The notes under the pieces: generated by a model
What the model saw: only the letters and a program-made list of their open reading frames with translations
What the model was told of the DNA's origin: nothing
Database searches by the model: none
Part shown: piece by piece, positions 12,131 to 24,608 of the stretch
Position numbering within the stretch: position 1 is the stretch's first letter
How the letters are laid out: every line of letters starts with the position of its first letter
Source of the DNA: Phaseolus vulgaris
Taxonomy: Eukaryota > Streptophyta > Magnoliopsida > Fabales > Fabaceae
Assembly: GCF_000499845.2 (NCBI RefSeq)
Contig: NC_023753.2
Location: 9,439,791-9,503,790 of the forward strand
Length of the DNA: 64,000 bases
Reading direction: 5' to 3'
Translations under genes and position numbers: made by a program

Positions 12131-12298
12131 GAGCTAAGTGTTTTTAAATGCTCTAATCCCTTTTTTCTTCAATTATCGGTGCTTCCAACAGTCACAGCAC
12201 AAACCTTTCTCTTTAACTCGCTCTTCCTCTCCGGAAGTTGAAGACCGCCTTCTGCAACCTCCTCGTTGTTGGCCTTCACGTCAGATCCAGAAACCACC
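12131..12298 (+). other. Probable 5' untranslated region of the RRM gene
   Basis: CT-rich sequence of higher GC content leads directly into the RRM start codon. An upstream open frame (12138-12332) runs through it and overlaps the start in another frame. I take that frame as untranslated leader, not a protein gene. The transcription start is not determined. Confidence 0.45.
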
Positions 12299-15289
12299 AT
12301 GTCTGGTAACTCCAATTGCAGTGTTTACATAGGTAAACCCACTCTTTTTACTTTCAATTTCCTTCGAGATTAGTACAATTTTTTTTTTCATTATTCATTT
12401 CTTGAATAGTTATGTATTTTCTCTTAAATATTCAATTCTATTGCCTGAATTCAACACTTTAAGGAGGCATTCGCTGACCAAGGGATATAAATTAGGGTTT
12501 TAGCATGTGATTCTCAGTGTTTGTATTTTGTGTGCGATGTTTATAGCTTATGCATTTCATAGGAAGGTCTACTCTGGCTTATCGCAAATTAACATGTCAA
12601 TTTTAGTGGAAATTGTGAATGGATTAGAGTTTCTTTAAGGATATCTCCGTTTTTGAAGTTTTTGTTTCTTGAAATCTTTATCTTTGCTTTCTCATGCTTT
12701 CCTCGTCTGTAGTTTGAGTAGCATGTTACAGCTTGTACTGTTGATTATAGTCACCATTGAAGATTTTTCTGTTACTTTATCTGGAGTATAGCAATTTTCC
12801 TCGTCTGTAGTTTGGGAAGAGTATTGTATATCTTTTACGTGTTGTTCGAAACAAAGTGGTAGATACATGTGACGTGTTCTTAACTTGTACTTTCATTTCC
12901 ATGCTGTTCTTATTTTTTTTCTTACATTAATTTTTAGTTTTAATGGAAGGTTATGCTTTGTGAAGCTTTGTATGGTGATGTGTTATTTGAAGATTAAATC
13001 GATTCATCACATTGTCTGCGCACTATAATATTTTTGTTTCAAGAGAACGTGTACTGATAGGATTTTTTGTTGTGGCGGAAAGATTTTGTTGGGAGGAAAG
13101 GGAAGGAATTTACATACGAAGAAAAAGAAAGACCTTAGACTAATATAAGGGAACTAGCTGTAGAAATAAGGGGAATCAAATAATTTCCCTTGTTAAAAAT
13201 AATTCTGTACTTCTTCTAAATCTACTGATGTAACTCCACTGTAGAGTGTAGAAATTAACACAATGACATGGCCCAAAGCATACTTGCGGGTTCAGGTATT
13301 CCCTTGAAAGCTTGAACATTTCTTTCTGCCTGCTAGATACATCATAGACCAACAAATAAAGCATTATACAAACAGCTTTTATTTTAATAGAAAATAAATT
13401 AGAGAGGAAAGAGGTAAAGCGCTACAGGAAGAAGATGAGATAGCTTTTTAAAGAGATGAAATATCTGTTCACAGTTGTGCTATATTTTATGCAAGAAGAA
13501 TGGAGGTTTTTCTTGCGCAAATGCACATCATACGATTTTAGTCCTTTATATTAGCCCTTTCCCCTCTCCATAGGTTATACTTTGTTCATATTTATGGACT
13601 TTTTGTGAAAGTATCCTGTAATGTACGAAAGGTTTAATTGATAGAAGTGATTCTTTGATAAATATGCGTAAATATTAACATGATCTGATGTTTCACTACA
13701 ATGATGGTAGAATGTATTTCTTTTTATTCTCAGTTACATTTACAGCCTACAGTTGTACTTTTACACTTGTCTATCCAAACTGGCATTAATGTTATTATTT
13801 TCCAGGGGATTCTTTAACTGGATTTCAATTCTCAATGATGGTTGATTGAGATGCTTATTATTTGTGTAAATATAAGGTTTTAATTGCTTCTAGATAATTG
13901 GATTTATGCACAGTATAGATGGTAGGAGGGTGCTGATTTGGTTACTTTAATATGACTCAGGCAATCTAGACGAGAGGGTGACAGACAGGGTCTTGTATGA
14001 TATATTAATTCAAGCAGGACGAGTGGTAGATTTGCACATTCCTAAAGATAAGGAATCTGAGAAACCGAAAGGTTTTGCCTTTGCTGAATATGAATCTGAG
14101 GAGATTGCAGATTATGCTGTCCGACTTTTCTCGGGCCTTGTAACTCTCTACAACAGAACACTCAAGTTTGCGGTACGTCCTTGACATCTCTGCTTTCAAC
14201 CTGTTAATAACTATATATGTTTTAGTCTTAATTTTAAATTGTTAGACGAAATTTTAGCTTTATTGAGTGGAAGTTTGCAAGATATGCAGCCTTGTAGTAT
14301 TTGGCTGTGACTGGGTTTATGGGATCATGGATGTGCCACTTTTAACTTTTTGGTAGTATTCGGTGGATGTGTTTGAATGGGATGAAAACATGAGTTTTAT
14401 TCTGTGTTTGATTCTTTTAAAAAACAGAGCAAGTTGTGCGTACATTCATTCTATAAGCTTTATGGGCTTTGCAAATAGACGTCATCAACTTAATTTCATT
14501 TCCATGTGTCTCTTATTTCTACATTTTGTTACAATAGGTATTTTGATTAAATGAATGCCCTAACCATTAAATCTCTACCATTCATTAATTTTTGTTCACA
14601 TGTTCATTTTTTTCCTGGTTCTTTTTTATTTTCAAACATTTCTTGAACAAGCTTCCATGGCTCATTTTTACTGATTAATGGAGTTTTCCAATTTTTTCAT
14701 AGTTTGGATGTTTTCGTTGCACATTTCATGCTTTTGTTCTCTTTCACCCGGAAATTTTGTCCCGGTATTTAGCTTTGTTTATGACATGCACTGTCTGCCA
14801 ATAAACAGATATCTGGGAGAGACAAAACTACCCTTAATGGCTCTACAGCAAATACCCCCTCATCAAATTCTTCTCAAAGGCCAAGGTCGTATGCAGTCCC
14901 AATTAATAATTCAGAAAATTTTCAGCACCCTGCTAGGCTATCAACTTCTGATCGATATTCAGATTATGCAGTAAATTATTCCCAAGGTAGTGTATTGTCT
15001 TACTAACCTGCTAAAAAATTTTCACGCCTAGATTGATATTTTACCGACAATAGAAGAATCTTACTAAAACATAGCTTAACTCTTGCTGAGCAATTTTTTA
15101 TTTTTTTTAATTCCAATGCCAGTTCCTCCTATTCGTGTAACTGACCAACCTAGTGGGAATGGATCTCACTATAGTGGCAACAATTATGAATACAGCAGGA
15201 GAGCTTTTGGGGCAACATTGGATAGCATTAGCCGTAATAGGTTCCGCCGCTTTGATAAAAGTAGCCCTATCCCTTACCCATCTCACTAA
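12299..15289 (+). CDS. Single-RRM RNA-binding protein, SF3B4 RRM1-like (4 exons)
   Basis: The exons are 12299-12332, 13961-14172, 14809-14986 and 15123-15289, which join in frame to 591 nt (196 aa plus TAA). All introns are GT...AG. One RRM spans residues 7-82, with RNP2 VYIGNL (9-14) and RNP1 KGFAFAEY (48-55). The rest is Ser/Asn/Tyr/Arg-rich, low complexity and probably disordered. The RRM, with its LDERV start and the ADYAV helix, most resembles the first RRM of the U2 snRNP protein SF3B4/SAP49. The second RRM and the proline-rich tail of SF3B4 are absent. An RNA-binding role in the nucleus is inferred; no target can be read from sequence. The start is the first ATG in an ACCACCATG context. 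The 1.6-kb first intron right after 11 codons is notable. Confidence 0.88.
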
Positions 15290-18186
15290 ATATTTTCCGA
15301 AGATCAGTGAAGTGACAGACTAATCTTTCATTAAATATTAGTCGCAAGCGATAATTGAATGCAAATGTTAAATATTCAATATTTAGTAGAATGGATATGC
15401 TTCAAGAAAAGCCATTGTTGTATATTTATTTCACTCTCCAGGTGGGTTGGTGCTTATGAACTTAATGTTTGTAGTTTTCTCAGTAGTCAAAAAATCTGTA
15501 TATTTAGTTCTGTAGGATGAACTCAAATCAAGTAGAGCTATCTTTTCGCTTGCCTTTTTTTCAGCTATGGTTGTAGTGTGATGTGGTTTCTTCCATGTAA
15601 ATCATTCTTTTTGCACAACTCGCAAAACTATCTAACATTTCATTATGTTACGGCTTCACAACTTTAATTAAATTTCTGTATTGATTGTTTCCTAATGAAT
15701 AGGAGCAAGCTGTTGCTATGTTTCCTTTTTGCCTATGAATTTTGTAATTTTGTTCGTATTTAAGCTGCGGAGATTGACACAACACGGAAACCAAACAACT
15801 TTCCGTGATGGTGTTCATTTTGGCATGTTGGGATATAGTATTACTGTTTTGTTGCGTTTTTACTCTTTTAAATTGTGGGATTCTTGAAGGGAATCAATTT
15901 TCATTTGTATGTTCTTGGTGCTCACGTTGTTTTGCCATATTGAGAAGGTCGACTGCACCACGACTGTTGACTCTTTAGTGCTAGTAACTTTATTTTATTT
16001 TCCCCAATGCGTTAGAAATGAGGATATCAACCCAAAAAAGTTGCAAGATGCCTTTGTTCTCTTACCTGATTTATCCTAAAAGAAGGAAAGGGTCGTTGTG
16101 CATTTCTGTCCCATGAGTGAGTTTTATATGGACTCCCACGCTCCTTTGATGCACTTCTCATTTGCAGTTTGATTACAAAATTATGCATTATCTGGTTTGT
16201 TTCTTTTGCAGAGTAATTATGAATGGCAGAAGAAACAATTTAGCTTCAGAAATTTACCCCAAAGAAAGCGCGGAAAGATATGTTTAGCTTGAGAAAATAT
16301 TCTTTTATCTTTTTCTTAATAGTTGTTAAAATGTTGCTTTATTTTTTTTAATGATGTCTAAGTGTTGAAAATAATATTTTGCTGCTTTTATCTCTTTTTT
16401 CTATAAATAATTGAAAAGGATAATAAAGTAAAATTAATGTGAATTTTCTTATAATTACTAATAAATTAAATAAATAGCATGTATTATACTTATGTGAAAC
16501 TTTCACGTGGTATTTGTACGGTTGGCAAATTTTGACCTCATCCACTGTTGGTCCGTCGTTATAAGGGTTTAAATCGGTTACTTATCTTATAATGACGGTT
16601 ATTTTTTAATATTTTTTTTCTTTTGCATTTTCTTTGTTTAAAATTTATTTGTTTGATTTTAGTCATTAATTTTATTTTTGGACAATAAAAATAAAAAATA
16701 AAACAATAAAATTGAATCAAATTTTAATATTTTAATCAAATAAAAATTAATGTTTAATAAAATAAAATAAATATCAATAATACTATAAATTAAATGATAT
16801 ATAAAAAATAATATAAATAAAGTTCATCTAAATATTAACAACTATCAATTTTAATTCTAAAAACCTGACATCTTTATAGAAAAGTATCATAAATAAAAAC
16901 GGTCAGATGGCAGAGTAACCTATTCTCCTATAATCGGGCCAATACAGATTCAAAAGATTGACTACTTAAATAATGATGTGTGGATGGACTAACCTAATGG
17001 ACTGGATTCATTTTATCATCCTAAATATTTGATAAATAAATAATAACTCATATATACATTGTTTTCGTATAAAAAAAAATCAAGATATTACTTCTAATTC
17101 ATAACCTTAAAATATTGGAACCTTAAAATAATAGATATGTAAGTTTTTTTTTATATATATTGCTCTTAAGATTCTTTTATACTATATATGTGACAAATTC
17201 ATTCTTAAAATCCTATAATATAAATATTAAACCTGTAAAATATCTCGAGAATATTTATTTCAACATAATATTTTCGTAAAATAATTAAAATGTAAAATAA
17301 GAAAAATAAAAATGAGAGTAACATAGGTCTCAGTTTGTGGATAGTTATGCCCTCCTCTAAAATTAGTTTGGTGTAGATAAGAGGTTAATTTAAAGATAGG
17401 CAGGTAAACTTTTGAGCGAAAATTAATGTATAGTCCTAACCGATATCATTATATTTATTTGATTTTGTTGTCTTGTTGATCTGGTTTTTTTGTTTTGTTT
17501 AAATTGCTTGCTGAATACATTTTCTGAATCGGTTTTAAATTTTGCCGCTAATACGAATCTGTTACATTGTCGTGTTTTTCTTCCATTGTTTTCAACCTTG
17601 TGTTCGTTCGTGTTTCATTTTTCAAGGTCAGTATTGTAGAATAACAAATGTGTTTCATTCCACCATGTTTTTTCAGTTATAGAAATGATGGAGTGCAGTT
17701 GAAAACTAAGGATTTTTTTTAACAAAAAAAGTTCTTTATTTTACAAAGGGTTATTTAGCAGGATATTTAATAAGGTATCTACAATAATAAATATATATAA
17801 AAAGATTCCGCTTCAAATATTATGTACTTAATTGGGATATTTTAAAAAAATTACATGAAAAAGATTAGGTAAATTTTTATTTTTTTGGTAAGAATATAAT
17901 AGTTTTTTAAAATATCACTTTGAAGAATGACTTTTCTAATTAAGATTTTGTAGTTTAAATTTTTTAAAAATTATAAAATATGAAATTTTAATATTTTAAA
18001 TGATTTTAAAAATTTCCAATAATTTAAAGGATTTAGTGCAATTTAAAAAAAATCATAACTAGTACTCTATATTTAAAAAGTGATTCAAATATTATGTATT
18101 TTGTTCAAAATTCAAAAAGTCACTCAGATTCTATATTTAAAAGACATGAAAAAAGTCTAACAAAATATAGTATTCTACTTTGTTAT
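15290..18186. other. 3' region of the RRM gene, then AT-rich spacer
   Basis: Positions 15290 to about 16270 are less AT-rich, like a 3' untranslated or downstream transcribed region. I could not place the poly(A) site. From 16300 to 18186 the sequence is AT-rich spacer with no supported gene. Confidence 0.4.
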
Positions 18187-18194
18187 AAATTGGA

Positions 18195-19077
18195 CTTCTA
18201 TATGGATGATATGGCGTATGATGAATTATGCTAGATTTCAGGATAAGATTGAGGTTTCTAAGGCTATTTCGATAATTAAAGATTTAACTTCTCTGGTGGG
18301 AAATTCGTCTAAAGCTTCAATGAAGAATGATATGTTGGACTTCAACGTGATTAAGTTTTTCGGTATTAAGACTCGTAGTGGTAAAGTTCTTCTTCCTCTT
18401 CCTATTAGATGAGAATTTCCTTCACCAGGCTGGGTCAAAATTAATACTGATGGGGTTGCTAGGGGTATCTTGGTTTTGCTACTTGTGGAAGTATTTTTCG
18501 TGGGGTATGGGAGAATTTATTGGTGCTTTTTCAGTATTTCTTGAAGTTCAAACTGCTTTGGTTGCTGAGTTTTATGGAGTTATACATGCTATGGAGGAAG
18601 CTCAAAAAATGAGACTTACTAATGTCTGGCATGAATGTGATTCTGCCTTGGTTTGTGCTGCGTTTATTGTTAGGACTAATGTTCCGTGGATGCTTCAGAA
18701 TCGATGGAATACTTGTCTTAATTTTTGTGGGACAACCAGGTTTAGGGTAACTCATATTTTTCGTGAAGGGAATGCGTGTGCTGATAAGTTGGCTAATTTA
18801 AGATTTATTCATAGAGAATCATTTCATTGATATAATAGACTCCCAGCTAGTCTGTTCTTAGAATTCTTTATGAATAGGTATAATCTACCTATGTATCGTT
18901 TTTGTTAACATATGAGTTTTGGTCTAGTCCCCCCATATTTTTGTATTTTCTTTCTTTTTTCTTTTTTTTAATAATATTTTTTTTCATGTGATGGCAGATG
19001 ATTGTTGTTACTTGAGGTGTCAGCTTAACTGAGATGTCAAGTTGCATAGTGATGCCTAACACGAAAACTTTATATAA
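18195..19077 (+). mobile_element. 5'-truncated LINE copy with target duplication
   Basis: This is a near copy of positions 8692-9567 of the first LINE (by eye above 90% identical), from the spacer before RNase H to the 3' end. It is flanked by the 8-bp direct repeat AAATTGGA at 18187-18194 and 19078-19085, as left by target-primed reverse transcription. The RNase H frame is broken: the AGATGAGAA context at about 18410 gives a stop, and there are small indels near 18460-18500. The copy is dead on arrival. Confidence 0.92.
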
Positions 19078-19085
19078 AAATTGGA

Positions 19086-21027
19086 GTTGAGCTGGATTCA
19101 TAACCCTGATATGATTGACTCCACCAAGAATTAAATCTTAACAGATATATCTCTACACAATTTGATATTTTATGAAGTTAACTATTTCAATATTTAAAAA
19201 TTAATACCATGAGCATTTTCAAATTTAATTAATTAACATGTGAATCAATTTTCTTATATTTAATTTTTTAAATTAATATACGATGAACAAAAAAACTATA
19301 CATATCTTGTAATTAATTATTTAAGTAAATTAAATTTTAATTTTTTAAAATAATTATTTCATAATCAATCCTCTTTCAATTTCAATTCATACTAACTTCT
19401 ATTAAATTTTAGTCAAGGATATTTTGGTAATTATTATATTATATTATATAATTAATTCAATTTATTTTATTCCATAAATAAAATTAATTAAAAACTTTTC
19501 ACTTATTTTCTTTCTTTCACTTTCTACTTTCTCTCAATTCAAATAATTCCACTTTCCGTTGTTTTTTCTTTTTCTTTTCCACTCTAACCAAAGTATCAAT
19601 GTGTATACACATCAACACTTAATCTGAAATTCTATAATTTGATTGATGCACAAATGAAACAGAGATTAATTTAGAACTTGTTGTGTGTGGTGGGAGAGAT
19701 GAATAGTAGTTGCTGATAAGTCACAAGACATTATATTTATATGATGGTTCATAAAACGTGCAGTGATGTGAGACTTACTCAAACACATAGCCATTGTTGA
19801 AAAGTGGGTCACCTTTGTTGAACCATTCCATTCAAGGATGGTACACCAAGTGGGTCACCTCATGGCAAAACACACATAACATAACATAACATAACCACGT
19901 TTTCTTCTTCTTTTTCTGTTCCCCATCGAACCAAAAGTCAACACTTTCTTAGACTCAAAGCTTATTTTTCATTAACTTTTGCCTTTTCTTAAACGCTTCT
20001 TCCTTTGGGTGTTGAAGAATTGAGAGACATGTTCATGTCATAACACCTATTTGCCACGCACGAATGATTCATCAATGGATAAGAACTCCAACTCTTCCAT
20101 GACTGTGTGTGTATCTTCCATTCAACAAAATAAGACATCATTCTTACGTTGGGAATCAAACTTGCAGACGCGTGATTTCTGGGAATATGGAATGTGGAAT
20201 ATACTCTTTTGTTGGTTTGGTCAATATGTCTATGTTCATAGTTTTTTTAAATAAAAAGGAGTCAAGATTTGGTGCAGATGCTTATATTATAATTAATGCT
20301 TTCAAAATTCAAATAAGAACATAAATTGGTACTGTTAAAACTGAAGGACTACAACATATAATTATGTAATTAAGTCAGGTTATTTTGGCTAACAAGAATG
20401 ATAACAAGAGTAAAAGACTTGTTCAAATATTATAAAGTGATGAAGATCTTATTTCCGCTCAACTCGTCTAAAACAATAAAAAGACATGCATATGACACTA
20501 AATTTCATACTAAACAAATAATAAAAGGTTAAATATATTTTTTTATGTACATATAAAATTACTTTTTTTATTATTCTTTAGATCTTTTAGTACTTATAAT
20601 AAAAAATTAATGAAATAAATATTTACTAATGTTTTTTTTATAGATAACAAACAAATTTTTAATATTCACTGTATTATAATATTATAACATTCACATCATT
20701 GATGAATCAACATAAAATATTTTAATATTTTATACACTGAAAATTCGTTTGTCACCTAAATATCTTACAATAACTCATTTAATTAGTTTTTTTACTAAAA
20801 GTCCTTGTACTCATGATGTTTAAAGTTTGGATTAGGAATGAAAATCAATCTCGCATAAAAACACATGAATGAAAAAACATATTTATAACCCAACAATAAG
20901 TAAGAAAAAAGGTTTAATTTTGACCTTCAGTAAAATTAAATTAAGTATATTGAATAGAAATAATACAAAATCTAAAATATTATTTTTGTTTGCAATAACT
21001 ATAAAATACATTGATTTTAATATTTTA
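19086..21027. other. Spacer with short repeats, no supported gene
   Basis: Mostly AT-rich. It holds a short ACATA-type run (about 19864-19893). A repeat starting GGTTAAATATATTTTTTT at about 20525-20830 belongs to a family common in legume genomes. A 67-codon plus-strand frame (20051-20254) has no recognisable domain. I see no RNA gene. Confidence 0.4.
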
Positions 21028-21032
21028 AAATA

Positions 21033-21582
21033 TGTACCGGTCGGTACTGGACGAGCCAATCACTCGATCTCGATGACCGATTGATCACATTAATATGCAT
21101 TAAAAGCGTTCAATAAACGTCATCCAACAACAATAAATATGGAAATTCCTTACGAATCACTATCATGTCCCAGAGAATTCGGTTAACACACAACTAACAC
21201 TGATTCAGTGGAAGATATTAACTTATTGGAGATATTCCGACATTATCCAAATATACTAGCATACCTCCCAATAAATCAGGAATCATGCTGAAAATCAGCT
21301 AACACTAATTTGGTCCATCACAGTAAAGACACATGGCTAAACATTATAAATAAACCTGGTATAGGGTTGTAAGGTAGGTACACTTTAATCATTTTTTACT
21401 ATAGACTATGAACATAGAGTACTTACTTGATCGTCAGAGTACCTTTTTCAGGTCAATCTCGACTGAGCACCAACAATTTAAAAAGGAAACTTGAAGTGAG
21501 AAGCAAAGGAGCGATCGACACATCAACAATTGTACAACTAGTTCTAGGTACTATCTAGACTCGCTTTGTCTATACAAATACA
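21033..21582 (+). repeat. Solo LTR (probably Ty3/gypsy)
   Basis: A 550-bp unit begins TGTACCGG and ends ATACA, flanked by AAATA at 21028-21032 and 21583-21587. It has an LTR-like layout: TATAAATAAACC near 21346-21360, a downstream leader, and the ACTTGATCGTCAGAGTACC motif near 21425 seen in many plant gypsy LTRs. No internal genes are next to it. Because the flanks are AT-rich, the target duplication could be partly chance. Confidence 0.6.
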
Positions 21583-21587
21583 AAATA

Positions 21588-24233
21588 TATTAATTTTTTA
21601 ATATATTAAAATCAGTATATTTTTTAAAACCTTGAAACTTTTGATTTTAGTTGTGAGACTATGAGTTACAACTAGTTCTTTATATTAATATACAAAATTA
21701 TTTTTATTTTTAGCAATAAATTAAAATGAAGTTTCCTCCATCTACGGTGCAGTTGGAGGTGGTTGTTGAAGCTTGTGACAGTGTTATTGAAGAGAGATAT
21801 AACTGCCCAACAAACATTACATGCATCTTATCTGTAACAATTAAGTAAGAATCAAATGTTACTGAGATCCCTGTTCAATTCTCTGTCTCACAAAAATCAC
21901 AATACTACTGTAACAATAATAACATATGAACAAATACACTGACAAAATCGGTCACAAAACACAATAAAAACATACTGAAAGATGAAATTAATTACATTTT
22001 ACCTGAATATTTTATACTAAATTTAATTAAGTATTACCTTAACAATAACTACAGTTGTTAAAACTTAATAGTAACATTTTGTACTTTTTTTAAAATATTA
22101 GTCTATGCAAAAAATATTAAAGATAGGTTACAAACAATTCATCATCCATTTAAACTAAAAATTCACCTCTTTAAATGGTGCAATTTTATAAAAAAGTTAT
22201 AAGATTTTGAAGTAACGAGTCATTTATTCATTAAAGGAAATTTTCATTCTTTTATCATTGATGCTATCCTTTTTCTCTCTCTTTTTTCTTGAGATTTAAA
22301 AAATGTACACTCTTGTTAACACACTCAAAAAAAAAGGGAATGTAGTGGTAATTTTGAATAAGGTGGAGTGTTGGTTGTGTAGGCTAAATTTTTGGAATTT
22401 TTTTTACCTAATTTGAAAGTTTTTTTGGTATTGGAGATGTTTATTACACGTTAATTTATCTCTATGTAAAGAAGGTTAATTATTTATTAAATTGACACGA
22501 ATGTTGTGGATTGAAGTTCATATTTCGTTTGAGTTGAAATTAGATAGGGTTATAATTTAAATGATATATATTATTTTGAATTAGTGACTTTTAGTTTGAA
22601 TTGGTTCATATACGAGTTTGCATGTAAAATATATTGTTTGATTCTTTAAATCATGTTAGGTAGATTTGAATTGACATTATAGTTGTAATTTTTTTTTTGC
22701 AATTTTCACTTGAGCATCGAGTTATTGTTTGAACATGAGTAATCATTATATGCATTGATCATTGTTGATTAAACAACAATGTTTCTCATATAAGTTATGA
22801 CTTGAGACTTGAACGAGAAATTTGTTAAAATTATTTTCTCTCCTCTATAAGTCTTTTTGCTCAAGCATATCTGGTCGCTCAAACGATGAAGAGTCATGGT
22901 TTAGTGGGGTGCTTTAGAACTTGGTGACTTGTGCAACAAGTTAAGTGGATCAAGCGGTAGAGTAACACTTGAGTGAAAAATAGTTAGCATTGAATCTCTC
23001 TCTTCTAAAATTGGTCTCTTAAGTTACAAGATGATGCTTAAGCAAAAGAGATGCAACCAAATTCTCTCTCAGACTCTCTCTTTTACCGCTAATATTGCTT
23101 AAGTGGAGAGAGTTAACTTGAGCGATATGAGTAGTTGCTCAAATGGTGGTTTCATAAATTGAGTGATAAATTTTCCTATGTTTAGAGATAATATGTTACT
23201 CAAGAGAGATAGTCTCATTAAAAAAAATCTTTGTTTGTTATGTTGTGATTGATTGATAATGTATGTATTGGAGTGTGAATATGCATTAGGAAATGTTTGA
23301 ATGCATGAAAAAAAAAATATGATGATACAGTATATGATTAAATAAGCCGATATATATGATGCTGTATATAGTGTGGGCGCTTGTGATGATATTATGGCCA
23401 ATTGTGATTATAATTTTAAGTACAATAACTCATTATATTTTAGATTTATTGATAATGTAAATCACATATATTAAAATATTAGGTAGTAAGAAATTAAAGA
23501 TTTTTTTTCATTAAGTTTTATGTATCATATGCAAGAAATCACTGAAGCGGAGCTAAGGTTGGATTACCAATATTATTTCTGATGGATCAAATGTTAATAT
23601 ATGATGAAATGTATTTAATCTCTGACATTAAGTGTGACAAATTATTTTGATATCATAAAAATACAATTAAGGATTTTTTTTAATCTTAACTTCTAACTCA
23701 AAGGTAATTTAAAGGTAGTTTTGTTGTTGTCGTGTTCTAAAGATTGAGAATGTACGTGACTATGAGTAATACATTTTTATGAAAGAAACTATATTTTCAC
23801 ACTAACCAAGGTCCATAACAAGTAGCAGTTAAAGAAATGCTTAATCTCCTGTGTTCCCAACTAATCAAGTTTCTAATTATTTTCATCAATTCACAAGCAT
23901 CAAACTCATTCACTCATATTACAAAAAAATATATAAGAAAAAAAAGAAGAAATAATGACTTAAGGATTTACATGCAAATACAAAAATGCATAAAATATAT
24001 AGATTTAAATATCCAGGGGGAAATTTTAAAATATTATTTAACTTAATCAATTAAACATTTTAATTATAGAGTGACTGATTTAACCATTAATTTTTCTTTT
24101 ACCAAACATTTAGTTACCAATATAAGTGATTAATTTAAAAATAAATAAATTGGTCATTGATTTAGTCATCCAGTCACTATTTTATATTCTTCTAGTAGAC
24201 TTTATATATGTGCTTTTATAATGTATAAATATT
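21588..24233. other. AT-rich spacer with degenerate LTR-like sequence
   Basis: No gene is supported. Positions 22700-23180 repeat short phrases such as GCTCAAG, ACTTGAGTG and TTGCTCAAG, as in a worn LTR. I found neither clear ends nor a partner LTR. A 41-codon frame starting at 21727 has no known domain. Confidence 0.35.
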
Positions 24234-24608
24234 CACTATAAAAAAATTATGAAATAGAAACTAATTTTTAGAGACCAAAATAATTAGTTGCAATAGTAAC
24301 TAAATTAGAAAACATTTTATAAATTTTAAAAAAAATTCTAAATTAGTTTCTATTATTGTGAATAGTTTTTAAATTGGTATCTAATTAGCAACCAAGGTTT
24401 TAACTACCAATTATTTAGTTTCTAAATTTGGTCTCTAAAACATTGGTGGCTAATTAGATACCAATTTAGAAACTATTTAACAATAATAGAAACTAATTTA
24501 GAAATCAATTTTTTTTAGTTTATAAAATGGTTTCTAATTTAGTTACTATTGCAACTAATTATTTTGGTCTCTAAAATTTGGTTTCTATTTCATGATTTTC
24601 TTGTAGTG
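24234..24608. mobile_element. Foldback MITE with CACTA-type ends
   Basis: The 375-bp element is nearly one perfect palindrome. It starts CACTATAAAAAAATTATGAAA and ends with the reverse complement of CACTACAAGAAAATCATGAAA. The arms match for about 150 bp (GAAACTAATTT, AGAGACCAAAATAATTAG, GCAATAGTAACTAAATTAG) and meet near 24415. It encodes nothing. The CACTA ends suggest mobilisation by a CACTA (CMC) transposase. The expected 3-bp target duplication is not evident (ATT and GTA). Confidence 0.8.

Noticed and set aside
20051..20254. A 67-codon plus-strand frame
   Set aside because: Too short, unsupported by splice signals or similarity; two overlapping frames of the same length exist.
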